Shown: positions 13,793-22,394, numbered from the stretch's first letter. The stretch: 44,301 nucleotides of DNA from JACRLV01 sp045863555 (GCA_045863555.1 BTUU01000028.1:1-44301); one strand, 5' to 3'. Numbers and translations are program-made. The notes: generated by a model not told the origin, from the sequence alone.

Positions 13793-15100
13793 ATGCGACC
13801 ATCCACGCGATTTCGACGCACACTTCCCGGCATGGCCCGGCTACTCACAAACTCGACGCTCGCATGCGTGCTTCTTGGTCTTTCTGCGGTCCTCGCCGGC
13901 TGTGCGAGCCCGCAACCCGCCGCGTCACAGCCCGAAGATCGCCCGGTCGCGGGCGAGCACGCCGCCCAACCCACGCGCGGCCGCCTCATCGCCATCGGCG
14001 GCGCGATCCGCCCGGAAAACGCGGCCGTATTCGAGCGTTTCTTCAATCTCGCGACGCCCGAAACCCGGCCTGACCCCGCCCCGGCCGATCGCGCTCCGAA
14101 CACCCGCGCCACGCACATCCTCATCGCCACCGCCGCCAGCGGCAACGAAGCCGCGGCCGCCGCGAGCACGGCGACGACCCTCCGCCGCTACGCCCCGGAC
14201 GCGACCCTCGAAACGATCGGCCGCGACACGCCGCAGCAGGACACCGTCGCCCTCATCGACCGCTGCTCCGCGATCTACTTCACCGGCGGCGATCAGGCCC
14301 GCATCACCGCGAAGTACCGCCCCGGCGGCATCGACGGCCCCGAAGCGGCCGCGATGCGCCGCCTCCTCGCCCGCGGCGGCGTCATCGCCGGCACCAGCGC
14401 CGGCGACGCGATGATGTCCGACCCCATGTTCCTCGGCGGCCGCAGCCCGGAGTCCCTCGGCATCCGCCGGCCGCGCAACGATCGCAGCAGCGCAACGTCC
14501 GCGTCCGCCCGCGCGGCCGAATCGGACGACGGTGGCGGCGACACGCCCGACCCGCCACCCCTCGGCCCGCGCCTCGGCCCCGGCATGGCCCTCGTCCCCT
14601 GGACGATCATGGACTCGCATTTCTTCGAGCGCGACCGCTTCGGCCGCCTCGTCGCCGCGCTGGAGGCGAGCGGCCTCCGCCTCGGCCTCGGCGTCGGCGA
14701 AGACGCGGCCATCGAAATCGACCTCGCGACCGGCGAAGCAATCGCCCTCACGGAAGCGCCCACGCTCCTCGTAGACATCGGCTCGCTCCACCGCGCCGGC
14801 CTCGCCCGCCTCGGCATCCGCACGCGCATCCTCACGCGCGGCGAGCGCATCAACCTCCGCGAACTCCTCGCCGCGCCGCCGCCAGACGAAGCCGTCGCGT
14901 CACCCACCGAAATCCCCGACTTCGCGCCGCCCCCCGACACCGCCGACCGATCCAAGACCCGCCAATTCTTCGAAGCCGTCGAACGCTCCCAGACTCCGCT
15001 CCGTCTGCGCCTTGACGGCTACGACCTGCTCGGTCGAGCGGCGGAGCACAACACGGCGATCGTAGATATCCGTCCAGTCGATGAAAGCTCCGAACGATGA
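13793..15100 (+). CDS. Cyanophycinase-like lipoprotein (peptidase S51 family)
   Basis: 435 residues. A signal peptide ends in a lipobox LAGC (Cys37), so the protein is exported and lipid-anchored. The peptidase S51 core is clear: IAIGGAI near residue 66, IYFTGGDQARI, the nucleophile Ser202 in AGTSAGD, and a catalytic-type His276 in DSHFFERDRFGRL. Cyanophycinases split the storage polymer cyanophycin into Asp-Arg dipeptides; related S51 enzymes cleave isoaspartyl peptides. A disordered Ser/Asp/Pro-rich insert (about residues 225-262) interrupts the core after the nucleophile. The ATG at 13793 is chosen because it gives a good signal peptide; one 13 codons later would also work. No cyanophycin synthetase is in the window, so an external substrate is likely. 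Confidence 0.8.
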   Translation: MRPSTRFRRTLPGMARLLTNSTLACVLLGLSAVLAGCASPQPAASQPEDRPVAGEHAAQPTRGRLIAIGGAIRPENAAVFERFFNLATPETRPDPAPADRAPNTRATHILIATAASGNEAAAAASTATTLRRYAPDATLETIGRDTPQQDTVALIDRCSAIYFTGGDQARITAKYRPGGIDGPEAAAMRRLLARGGVIAGTSAGDAMMSDPMFLGGRSPESLGIRRPRNDRSSATSASARAAESDDGGGDTPDPPPLGPRLGPGMALVPWTIMDSHFFERDRFGRLVAALEASGLRLGLGVGEDAAIEIDLATGEAIALTEAPTLLVDIGSLHRAGLARLGIRTRILTRGERINLRELLAAPPPDEAVASPTEIPDFAPPPDTADRSKTRQFFEAVERSQTPLRLRLDGYDLLGRAAEHNTAIVDIRPVDESSER

Positions 15101-15894
15101 ATGACCTCGCCCCCGATCCTCCGCAGCCATCCCCGGTAGGGGACGACGTACTCTGCCTCGGCTGCGGCTACCTACTTCGTGGGTTATCGACGAATGGCGC
15201 CTGTCCAGAGTGTGGACTACCCGTCGCTCGGTCGCTTTCTCCTGACCGCCTCTCGGATCTTGACGATGACTGGCTGGTAAGAGTGCGGCGGGGCTTCATG
15301 CTCGTCTTCACGGGCATGTGCATGCTGGTCGTGCTGCCGATTACCGCTGCTCTGATCCAGGATATCGCGGCCGCCGCCCGGCGATCGCTCATTACGTTGG
15401 CGATTGCCGTGGCCGCCAGCGTCATGTTTGTCGGAGTCTTCGTTGCCGCATCACCCCACGCACGTCTCGACGAATATGAACGCATCCGGCGAATGCGATC
15501 GCGTCTCCGCCTTTTGGTTTGTTTGGTGCCGGTGCCGTTTTTCGGGTTGATCACGCTAATCGTGGGGCTCGGATGGCCAGTATCACGCGAGATTTGGGTG
15601 CTTGCAGCCGCCGTGATCCTGTTGCTGTTTGCAGCGACCCGCGCCTACTTCGCGTGGACCGGATTCTTGTTCGAACGCGGGAGCACCGATTTGCAGATTG
15701 AGAGCTCAGTGGCTCCGCAGCCGGAACTCGTGCCGTTCGTATTCCTGCTTCTCCCTGGAACTCTGTTTCTGGGGGATGCATTCGGAATTGTCGTGATCAT
15801 GGCCGGTCTCGTTGGCTACACCATCGCCGCACATGTAACGATTCGCGCGGCGCGACTCATGGCCGGATCACGAGTATCGAAGGAACCTCGCTAA
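15097..15894 (+). CDS. Membrane protein with N-terminal zinc ribbon
   Basis: 265 residues. A zinc ribbon lies at the N-terminus (CLGCGYLLRGLSTNGACPECG, residues about 20-40), followed by several hydrophobic segments. The CGYxLRGL...G.CPECG form is a planctomycete-type variant of the ribbon that ends each protein of the neighbouring minus-strand array, but at the opposite end of the chain. The region around ARLDEYERIRRMRSRLRLL is a charged cytoplasmic loop. The gene begins inside the stop of the cyanophycinase-like gene (ATGA overlap), so they are coupled. The role is unknown. Confidence 0.7.
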   Translation: MNDLAPDPPQPSPVGDDVLCLGCGYLLRGLSTNGACPECGLPVARSLSPDRLSDLDDDWLVRVRRGFMLVFTGMCMLVVLPITAALIQDIAAAARRSLITLAIAVAASVMFVGVFVAASPHARLDEYERIRRMRSRLRLLVCLVPVPFFGLITLIVGLGWPVSREIWVLAAAVILLLFAATRAYFAWTGFLFERGSTDLQIESSVAPQPELVPFVFLLLPGTLFLGDAFGIVVIMAGLVGYTIAAHVTIRAARLMAGSRVSKEPR

Positions 15895-15903
15895 AATCAG
15901 GGA

Positions 15904-16956
15904 ATGGACCGAACGCCCAACCAGACCGCCATCCTCGCCATCGAGTCCTCCTGCGACGAGACCTCCGCCGCCGTCGTCGTCGATGGCCGCGATGTCCGCT
16001 CGAACGTCGTCAGCTCGCAGGTCGATCTGCACGCCCGCTACGGCGGCGTCGTCCCCGAGATCGCCTCACGCGCCCACATCGAACGCATCAGCCCCGTCGT
16101 CAGTGAAGCCCTCGCCGCCGCCGGCGCGACCTTCGACGACATCGACGCGATCGCCGTCACCGACGGCCCCGGCCTCATCGGCTCGCTCCTCGTCGGCGTC
16201 ACCGCGGCCAAGACGCTGGCCCTGCTGCACGACCTCCCCCTCGTCGCCGTCGACCACATCGAGGCCCACGCCACCAGCGCCGCCATGACCGCCGCCGAGC
16301 CCCCGTGGCCCGCCGTCGCCCTCGTCGTCAGCGGCGGCCACACCTCGATCTACCACGTCCGCGACTTCCTCGACATCACGCTCCTCGGCCAGACCGAGGA
16401 CGACGCGGCCGGCGAAGCCTTCGACAAGGTCGCGGCCGTGCTGGAGCTGGGCTACCCCGGCGGCCCGGTGATCGACAAGGTCGCGGCAGGGGGGGACGCC
16501 AAGGCGATCCGCTTCCCGCGAGCGTGGCTGAAGGAGCCGCACTTCAACTTCTCGTACAGCGGCCTGAAGACGGCCGTCCTCTACCACGTCTACGGCGCGG
16601 GTCGAAAGTACGGCTCCGCGTCGCACCTCTCGCCGCAGCAGCTCGCGGACGTCGCGGCCAGCTTCCAGGCGGCGGTCGTCGAGCCGCTCGTCGTGAAGAC
16701 GATCGCCGCGGCGAAGGCCCGGGGCGTGCAAAACGTCGTCGTCGGCGGGGGGGTCGCAGCCAACTCGCGCCTCCGCAGCGAACTCGCCGCCGCCTGCACC
16801 CGCGAAGGCCTCACGCTGCACCTCACGCCAATGAAATACTGCACGGACAACGCCGCCATGATCGCGGCGCTTGGCTACTGGCGGTTCAAATCCGGCCGCA
16901 CAGTCGACCTTGACCTGGAGCCGCGGGCGGGGCTGATCCGACCGTCACGGCGATGA
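15904..16956 (+). CDS. tsaD: tRNA N6-adenosine threonylcarbamoyltransferase TsaD
   Basis: 350 residues, full length for the family. The ASKHA-fold motif AIESSCDETSAAVV opens the protein, the metal-binding pair H118 and H122 is in VDHIEAH, and DGPGLIGSLLVG, VSGGHTSIYHV, GEAFDKVAAVLELGYPGGP and the C-terminal GGGVAANSRLR are all in place. The enzyme transfers the threonylcarbamoyl group to A37 of tRNAs that read ANN codons, together with TsaB and TsaE, which are not in this window. It lies nine bases after the membrane-protein gene on the same strand and has no clear ribosome-binding site of its own. Confidence 0.96.
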   Translation: MDRTPNQTAILAIESSCDETSAAVVVDGRDVRSNVVSSQVDLHARYGGVVPEIASRAHIERISPVVSEALAAAGATFDDIDAIAVTDGPGLIGSLLVGVTAAKTLALLHDLPLVAVDHIEAHATSAAMTAAEPPWPAVALVVSGGHTSIYHVRDFLDITLLGQTEDDAAGEAFDKVAAVLELGYPGGPVIDKVAAGGDAKAIRFPRAWLKEPHFNFSYSGLKTAVLYHVYGAGRKYGSASHLSPQQLADVAASFQAAVVEPLVVKTIAAAKARGVQNVVVGGGVAANSRLRSELAAACTREGLTLHLTPMKYCTDNAAMIAALGYWRFKSGRTVDLDLEPRAGLIRPSRR

Positions 16957-17030
16957 TCGCTCGATAATGGTGCGCTTCGTTGTACTGGACGCCGATGGTC
17001 ACCTACGGTAATCTCCCTTGAGGAGAGTAC

Positions 17031-18446
17031 ATGTCACAATCAAGTGATCTGCATCAGCTCGCATGTCGCGATTCGGACGCTGAACGGACCGCATTTCTGG
17101 ATCCCGATAATTATCGCACCGGATTCGTTCGTGATCGCGACAGGATATTGTATAGCCGGTGCTTCCGACGGCTTGCCCATAAGACCCAAGTCTATCGAAT
17201 GTCAGAGGGTCGAGAGCATGCGCGAATGCGGTTGACTCACACGCTTGAAGTCACCCAAGTCGCGCGCACAATCGCTCGAGCACTTCGCATGAATGAGGAT
17301 CTCACTGAAGCAATTGCGTTAGGCCACGACGTCGGCCACACGCCTTTCGGACATGCAGGGGAAGCTCAGTTACACAAGTTTCTTCAAAACCAGCATTGTC
17401 CTCCTAGACACATGCGAGACGCCGTTGACGCGGCCGGAATACCAACCGCGGATTTCAAACACAATTTCCAGAGCGTCCGTCTCCTGTCGACACTCGAGAA
17501 GTATGACTCGGATGGCGGACTGGGTCTCTCACTTCAGACGCTTGAGGGAATTCTCAAGCACACGAGGATCACTCCCAAACATAGCCGCGATAGGGCTTGC
17601 CGTTACCCTGATCATCTGGGGATTTTCGGGCGGATTCTGGAGCCGACCACGCACTGGACGATTGAAGGGCAGATCGTCGCGGTTGCCGACGAGATAACTC
17701 ATGTAGCACATGATTTGGCTGACGTAGTGTTATATGGAAAGGAAGCGACTGCTAGCGAAATCATCGCCCGGGAGGAGTTGGCGCCGATCCGTAACACGAA
17801 GAAGGGCGAGAAGTTATGTAGCCTGATTAAAGACCTAGACCACCGATCCCGGCCAACTATTGCGAACCACCTCGCATCAGCCATACTGACATACTTTATT
17901 TCTAGCACGATCGAGTGTGCGAAGGCCCGCCTTGACGGAGCGGCCGCGACGATTCCGGCATTCCAAGTATGGGGGGCCAAGCTGCGCCCGGATCCGAGTG
18001 AGGAGTTTGAGGCGATTCAAGAGTATAAGGACAAACTCGTCGTAAACTGCTACGAAGTGAACAGGATGGATAATAAGGGAGAGTATACTATTCGGCAGCT
18101 TCTCGATGCGTATGTCAGCGATCCTCGACAGTTAGAGGATTCTGCGTTTCAACGGTATAAGCTAGCAGTCAAAGGCGTCGACCTGGCGGAGGGTCTCAAG
18201 CGAACATCCACGGGAATTCGAGATGACGCTAAACGATTCACGACGGAGGAGTTGCAACAGTTCTGCAGGGCCGTCGAGTCTACCGCGAGCGGGTCGCTCC
18301 GCCAGGTGAAGGCAGCGACGTTGGAGAAGGTGCCTTATTACCTATTGTTCGACCTCGATTGGCGGCGCGCGATCGTTGACCAGATTGCCATGATGACGGA
18401 TTCTCTCGCCGAGCGAGAGTTTAGGTTGCTCTATGGAAGTTCTTAA
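17031..18446 (+). CDS. dGTPase-family HD-domain triphosphohydrolase
   Basis: 471 residues. The HD-type metal site is plain: RLTHTLEVTQVARTIARAL supplies H70, and LGHDVGHTPFGHAGE supplies H99-D100 and the downstream histidines. VADEITHVAHDLAD supplies the last Asp. These enzymes hydrolyse dGTP (or other dNTPs) to the nucleoside and triphosphate. AGGAGA precedes the ATG at good spacing. Base use is unlike its neighbours: 18061-18120 has 28 G/C of 60, whereas a tsaD sample (16261-16320) has 50 of 60, and codons such as ATA, TTA and AGG are common. That suggests recent acquisition. Some dGTPases of this group act against phage by draining dGTP; a housekeeping role is equally possible. Confidence 0.88.
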   Translation: MSQSSDLHQLACRDSDAERTAFLDPDNYRTGFVRDRDRILYSRCFRRLAHKTQVYRMSEGREHARMRLTHTLEVTQVARTIARALRMNEDLTEAIALGHDVGHTPFGHAGEAQLHKFLQNQHCPPRHMRDAVDAAGIPTADFKHNFQSVRLLSTLEKYDSDGGLGLSLQTLEGILKHTRITPKHSRDRACRYPDHLGIFGRILEPTTHWTIEGQIVAVADEITHVAHDLADVVLYGKEATASEIIAREELAPIRNTKKGEKLCSLIKDLDHRSRPTIANHLASAILTYFISSTIECAKARLDGAAATIPAFQVWGAKLRPDPSEEFEAIQEYKDKLVVNCYEVNRMDNKGEYTIRQLLDAYVSDPRQLEDSAFQRYKLAVKGVDLAEGLKRTSTGIRDDAKRFTTEELQQFCRAVESTASGSLRQVKAATLEKVPYYLLFDLDWRRAIVDQIAMMTDSLAEREFRLLYGSS

Positions 18447-18492
18447 GCGATCTTTGGTCTGACCGTCCTGAGCGCGAGTTCAACGTCATAAA

Positions 18493-19422
18493 CTATCGTC
18501 TCGCCCGCGCAACCCCAACCGCAGCCATCAGCATCCCCCACCCCGCCGGCTCCGGAATCACCGTCAAAAACACCGGCCCATCCGTCCCATTCGCCCCCGG
18601 CTCGACCAGGTTCCCGAGAAACTGCCCGGTCGCCGCATCAAACCGCAGCACCCGGTCCTGCGTCCCCGACGAGACGTAGATGTACCCCTCATCAAACGCC
18701 AGCCCGATCGGCTGATCCAGCCCGCTCCCCGTCGCGGTAATCGGCGAGTCGATAAACGCGCCCGTCGCCGCGTCATAGCGCCGCACCGCGTCCGCCGTCT
18801 CGCTCGTGATGTACAGCCGGCCGTCCGGACGAAAGACGAGCACCCGCGGCCGGCCGATCGTGCCGATGAACGTATCCATGAACGCGCCGGTCTGGCCGTC
18901 GTAGCGCAGCACGCGATTGTTGTTGTAGCTCGGCACGTACAGATTGCCGTCGGGGCCGAAGATCGTCCCGTTGTCCGGCCCGTTGAGGCTCCCGCTCGCG
19001 GGTGACACGAACGTGTCGATGAACGCCCCGGTCTGGCCGTCGTAGCGCAGGATGCTGTCGCCCGTGAAGCTCGGCACGTAAAGATTCCCGTCGGGTCCCC
19101 ACGTGACGCCGGTGGGGGAGTCCAGCCCGCCGCTCCCGGGCGAAACGAAGTTGTCCACGAATTGCAGCGTGATCGCGTCATAGCGGGCGATCGAATCCGT
19201 CGCCTCGCTCGCGACATACAGCAGTCCGTCAGGCCCGAGCCGCGCACACAGCGGATTGACGAAATTGCTCGCATTCGGCAGATCGCCGAGGTACGGCCCG
19301 GTCGGCAGCGCATACTGCCCGATCCGGCTCGTCCAGAAGCTGCTCACCAGCAGCTCCGCACCGCTCGCCGCACCGACGCAAACCATCACGCCCGCCGTCA
19401 CCACCAGTCTCAGTTTCAACAT
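18493..19422 (-). CDS. Secreted NHL-type beta-propeller with PEP-CTERM tail
   Basis: 309 residues. A signal peptide (first about 22 residues) is followed by six or so repeats of the type GPDGxLYVxSxxTDSIxRYDxxTGxFxDxF, each 40-50 residues, forming an NHL/SMP-30-like propeller. The C-terminus VIPEPAGWGMLMAAVGVARARR has the PEP motif, a hydrophobic stretch and a basic end, the PEP-CTERM sorting signal that is cut by exosortase in EPS-producing Gram-negative bacteria. AAGGGGA lies before the ATG. It probably ends up at the cell surface or in the matrix. It lies downstream of the TrmB-type regulator on the same strand with a 96-bp gap. Confidence 0.8.
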   Translation of the reverse strand: MLKLRLVVTAGVMVCVGAASGAELLVSSFWTSRIGQYALPTGPYLGDLPNASNFVNPLCARLGPDGLLYVASEATDSIARYDAITLQFVDNFVSPGSGGLDSPTGVTWGPDGNLYVPSFTGDSILRYDGQTGAFIDTFVSPASGSLNGPDNGTIFGPDGNLYVPSYNNNRVLRYDGQTGAFMDTFIGTIGRPRVLVFRPDGRLYITSETADAVRRYDAATGAFIDSPITATGSGLDQPIGLAFDEGYIYVSSGTQDRVLRFDAATGQFLGNLVEPGANGTDGPVFLTVIPEPAGWGMLMAAVGVARARR

Positions 19423-19518
19423 CGTTTTCCCCTTCAGGTTTCATCCTCGCGCGGCGGCGTTCCCGCCGCGCAGTTTCACACCGCGAAATCCCCGCGGCGT
19501 GCGTCACACACATCGATC

Positions 19519-20433
19519 TCAGTCCGGATTTTTCCGCCGCCGCCCCGGCGACGGATCGCGATACCGCTGCACCAGCGACAGCTTCGCCGGCGAGCGCGGC
19601 GTCTCGTACACGCGCAGACGTGCGTCCACGTCGGCCAGTCGCGCCAGACGCTGCTCAGGCGACTCGCCGGCCGACTCGCGGCGCAGTTCGTTCCGCATCG
19701 CGGCCAGCACGAAATCCGAGCAGAGGCCCGTAAAGGCCGTCCAGACCAGCAGCGGATTCGCCGTCCAATAGGCTTCGTGCAGAGTTTCGCCGTCGAGTGA
19801 GAAGAGTGCGTGCAGCCAGTTTCCGCCGTCGCCCGTTAGTTGCAGCCACTGCATCGGCGCAGCTTCGAAAACCGTTTCCCCACGGGGGTCAACCGTCACA
19901 TCCGCACCCGCCAGCTCGACCCGCCGGAAGCACTTCACACCAACGCGGATCCCGCCCGCCAGCACGCCCGCGAGGTCAGGCGCGAGTTCCTCCATCGGTG
20001 CAGGACAGAGCGTCGCCAGCACGAACGACCGCGCCGATCGAATCATCGCCCGCGCCCGTTCGAGCACCTGCGTGCGGTCGCGCAGCGTAAAGACGCGGTC
20101 GTCCGCGGGCGGCATCTCAGCCCTGGCCGCCAGGGCCGTCCCCTGTTCGATGGCCGCGTCGAGCCGGCAACGCACCTGCGCCGCGAATTCAGCGAAGTCG
20201 ACCGCCCGCGCCGCCCGGCTGTCACCCTCCTCCGCCGTGACCACCGCGCCTTTCGACTCGAGTGCCTCAATCGCCTTGTACACATTCCCGACCGGCCGCC
20301 CAAGCGCCTGGGCCACCCGGTACCCCGTGGCGGCCGACTGTCCGAGCAAAAACCGGTAAACGTCGGCTTCGAGGACGGTAAGTCCAATGTCGATAAATGG
20401 TTGCAGCTCAGATTCTAATCGCGCCAGGTTCAT
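19519..20433 (-). CDS. TrmB-family transcriptional regulator
   Basis: 304 residues. The N-terminal winged helix (GLTVLEADVYRFLLGQSAATGYRVAQALGRPVGNVYKAIEALESKGAVV, about residues 17-65) is the TrmB/Sugar-specific HTH domain. The C-terminal part (RARAMIRSARSFVLATLCPAPMEEL and on) looks like the phospholipase D-like effector module found with it. TrmB-type regulators are common in archaea for sugar control and occur in scattered bacteria. The ligand is unknown. A perfect 12-bp inverted repeat lies directly before its start codon and covers the -10 box of its promoter, so it probably represses itself. The last residues are very basic (RDPSPGRRRKNPD). Confidence 0.8.
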   Translation of the reverse strand: MNLARLESELQPFIDIGLTVLEADVYRFLLGQSAATGYRVAQALGRPVGNVYKAIEALESKGAVVTAEEGDSRAARAVDFAEFAAQVRCRLDAAIEQGTALAARAEMPPADDRVFTLRDRTQVLERARAMIRSARSFVLATLCPAPMEELAPDLAGVLAGGIRVGVKCFRRVELAGADVTVDPRGETVFEAAPMQWLQLTGDGGNWLHALFSLDGETLHEAYWTANPLLVWTAFTGLCSDFVLAAMRNELRRESAGESPEQRLARLADVDARLRVYETPRSPAKLSLVQRYRDPSPGRRRKNPD

Positions 20434-20437
20434 CGCC

Positions 20438-20467
20438 GTATATTATTCCTTGGCAGGAATAATATAC
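20438..20467. promoter_or_regulatory. Operator dyad before the TrmB-type regulator
   Basis: GTATATTATTCC and GGAATAATATAC are perfect 12-bp arms around TTGGCA. The dyad ends five bases before the ATG and contains the -10 box of the promoter on the minus strand. Such AT-rich symmetry in G+C-rich DNA, placed there, is a strong sign of a repressor site, most likely for the regulator itself. Confidence 0.8.
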
Positions 20468-20488
20468 GCGCGGAACGTTCCCGGTCAA
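20461..20488 (-). promoter_or_regulatory. Promoter of the TrmB-type regulator gene
   Basis: Minus strand: -35 box TTGACC (20483-20488), 16-base spacer, -10 box TATATT (20461-20466). The spacer contains the 10-bp palindrome GGAACGTTCC (20472-20481). The start point would fall inside the operator dyad, giving a leader of only about 20 bases. Confidence 0.75.
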
Positions 20489-20591
20489 CTTGAGGAACAC
20501 AGATTCCGATCAGGCGACGAGCAACGCGGACCGCTCGTCCGCCGCCGGTCTATCCGTCACCGGAACACCGCCGGTCGACGCGGCCGTCCCG

Positions 20592-22349
20592 TCAGTTCTG
20601 CTGCCCACCTCCCGCCGCCGCAGCGCCACTCGGCTGCACGACCAGCGTGTATGGCGCCTTCGCACGAGCGTCGTCGCTGCCGTCGACCACTTCGAGCAGG
20701 TAGCGGCCGCCCGCCGGCACTTTGAACGTCCCCTCCGTGTCAGCGCCTGGACGAAGCGGCGCGAGCCACCCGGAGATCGCGGTGCCGTTCCCGTCCCACG
20801 CCCGGACATGGATGTCGAGTTCCGCCGGCACGTTCGTCACACGAACGACCCACTCGCCCTGGTCAGGGGCCTCGAACGTGTACCAGTCGTGGTCGCCGCG
20901 CGGCAGGATGGACCCGGAAACAGGCTGGCCCGCGGCGATCGGCGCGGCCGTGCCCAACGTTTCATTCGGTTCCTGCGCGTCGCCGCGATCATAGATCAGC
21001 TCGAGCGAATAGCGGTCAACGGCGCGTTCATCGTCCTTGCCGTCGCAAATCTCGAGGTAATGGCGGCCCGGCAGCGGCAGATCGACGACGGAGATGTTCT
21101 CCGCCCCGGCTCGCAGCGGCGCGATCCACGCCGTGATCAGCGATCGCTCACGGTTGTACACGCGGAAGCACAAATCCTGGTTGGCCGGACTGTTGCCGAT
21201 TCGCACGTTCAGCGCGCCGCGGTGGGGGACATCCACCACGAACCAGTCGTGGTCGCCGCGCGGCAGGATGTTCGCCACGATCCGCGCGTCGAGTCCGATC
21301 GAGGCCGAGGTCCCGAGCGAGTCATTGGGTTCGAAATCGTCGCCGGACTGGTAGTCGAGCTTCACCCGATATTCCGCGGCCGCACACGCGTCCGCATTCG
21401 CATCGATAAATTCGAGATAAAACCGGCCGTCGGTGGGGAGGTCGACGGTGGCGACATTGTCCGCACCGGCCTTGAGCGGCGCGATCCACGCGGTGATCAG
21501 GCTGCACTCGGCGTTGTAGACGCGGTAGAGAAGATCGACGTTCGGCGGCACCTGCGTCGCCGCGACGTTGATGGCGCCGCGCCGGGGCACGTCGAATGCG
21601 AACCAGTCGACGTCACCCTGCGGGAGGATCGATGCGAAGAACTCATCCGACGCACCCACGGTCCGGGCCAAACCGAAGGATCCGTTGGGTTCGTGGGCGT
21701 CGCCGGCCTCGAATTTCAGCGTCAGCGTGTACGGCTCCGGTGCGGCGGCATCATTGCCCACATCTTCGATTTGCAGGTAATACCGACCGGGCGACGGCAG
21801 ATTCACCACGCCGCTCGTCTCCGCACCCGCCCGAAGCGGCTTGATCCACGGTATGATGGCCGATCGTTCCGCGTTGTAGACGAGCGCGGCGATCTCCAGG
21901 GCCGGCGCGACTTGTGTCACTGAGAGGTGCAGCACGCCCTGCCGGTCAACGTCGAACGCGAACCAGTCGCGATCGCCGACCGGGTTGACGGCGCTCTGCA
22001 CGGCGGCGCCGGGGCTGACGTAATTCGCAAGCCGCAGCTCGTTGTTGCCCTCTTTTTCGACCGTCGTGGCTTCAGTAAGGTCCACGCCGGCCGCGGTCCC
22101 AAGCGCGGACACGAGCTGGGACTCGTTGGCGGCAGGGTAGTACCGTCCGCCGCCGGCCTGCGCCATGGCTTCGAGCTGACGCGTCGTGCTTGCGTCCACG
22201 TCGAAGCCGATAACGTGGATGTTGATTTTGCGGTTATCCCGTGCGGGAGCGGACGTGCTGGCCGGTTGCTGCTGCGCATGCGAAGCGGCGGCCGCGAACA
22301 GCCCGGCGAGGACGACCTTGAGCGTCCGAATGCAAAAAATGCGTTTCAT
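20592..22349 (-). CDS. Secreted PPC-repeat protein carrying the C-terminal half of a vWA domain
   Basis: 585 residues. A signal peptide (cleavage probably after SHA, residue 25) and a short Ser/Pro linker are followed by INIHVIGFDVDASTTRQLEAMAQAGGGRYYPA, the last strand and helix of a von Willebrand factor A domain whose first half is encoded by the gene just upstream. Four repeats of about 120 residues follow (GD.DWFAFDVP..G.L.V ... GRYYLEI.D), matching bacterial pre-peptidase C-terminal (PPC) domains, beta-sandwiches of exported proteins. GGAG lies eight bases before the ATG. Alone, the vWA remnant cannot bind metal, so the protein may associate with its upstream partner or the remnant may be functionless. 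The frame is the same as that of the upstream gene. Confidence 0.8.
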   Translation of the reverse strand: MKRIFCIRTLKVVLAGLFAAAASHAQQQPASTSAPARDNRKINIHVIGFDVDASTTRQLEAMAQAGGGRYYPAANESQLVSALGTAAGVDLTEATTVEKEGNNELRLANYVSPGAAVQSAVNPVGDRDWFAFDVDRQGVLHLSVTQVAPALEIAALVYNAERSAIIPWIKPLRAGAETSGVVNLPSPGRYYLQIEDVGNDAAAPEPYTLTLKFEAGDAHEPNGSFGLARTVGASDEFFASILPQGDVDWFAFDVPRRGAINVAATQVPPNVDLLYRVYNAECSLITAWIAPLKAGADNVATVDLPTDGRFYLEFIDANADACAAAEYRVKLDYQSGDDFEPNDSLGTSASIGLDARIVANILPRGDHDWFVVDVPHRGALNVRIGNSPANQDLCFRVYNRERSLITAWIAPLRAGAENISVVDLPLPGRHYLEICDGKDDERAVDRYSLELIYDRGDAQEPNETLGTAAPIAAGQPVSGSILPRGDHDWYTFEAPDQGEWVVRVTNVPAELDIHVRAWDGNGTAISGWLAPLRPGADTEGTFKVPAGGRYLLEVVDGSDDARAKAPYTLVVQPSGAAAAGGGQQN

Positions 22350-22394
22350 GGCGATTGCTCCATTGGGTTCCAGGTCGCTGCCTCAGTCCCGTGC
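22236..22394. repeat. 9-bp direct repeats bounding a 150-bp insert in a split vWA domain
   Basis: GCACGGGAT (minus strand, 22244-22236) and GCACGGGAC (22394-22386) are 150 bases apart, in the same codon phase (Ala-Arg-Asp). The 150-bp difference contains the TGA stop of the upstream gene, a ribosome-binding site, an ATG and a signal peptide. Removing one repeat plus the insert would rejoin the two halves of the vWA domain in frame. Confidence 0.65.

Noticed and set aside
22236..22394. Programmed stop-codon read-through (for example selenocysteine) joining the vWA and PPC genes
   Set aside because: The next gene has its own ribosome-binding site, start codon and signal peptide, and no SECIS-like hairpin is apparent after the TGA. 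A split by insertion is simpler.
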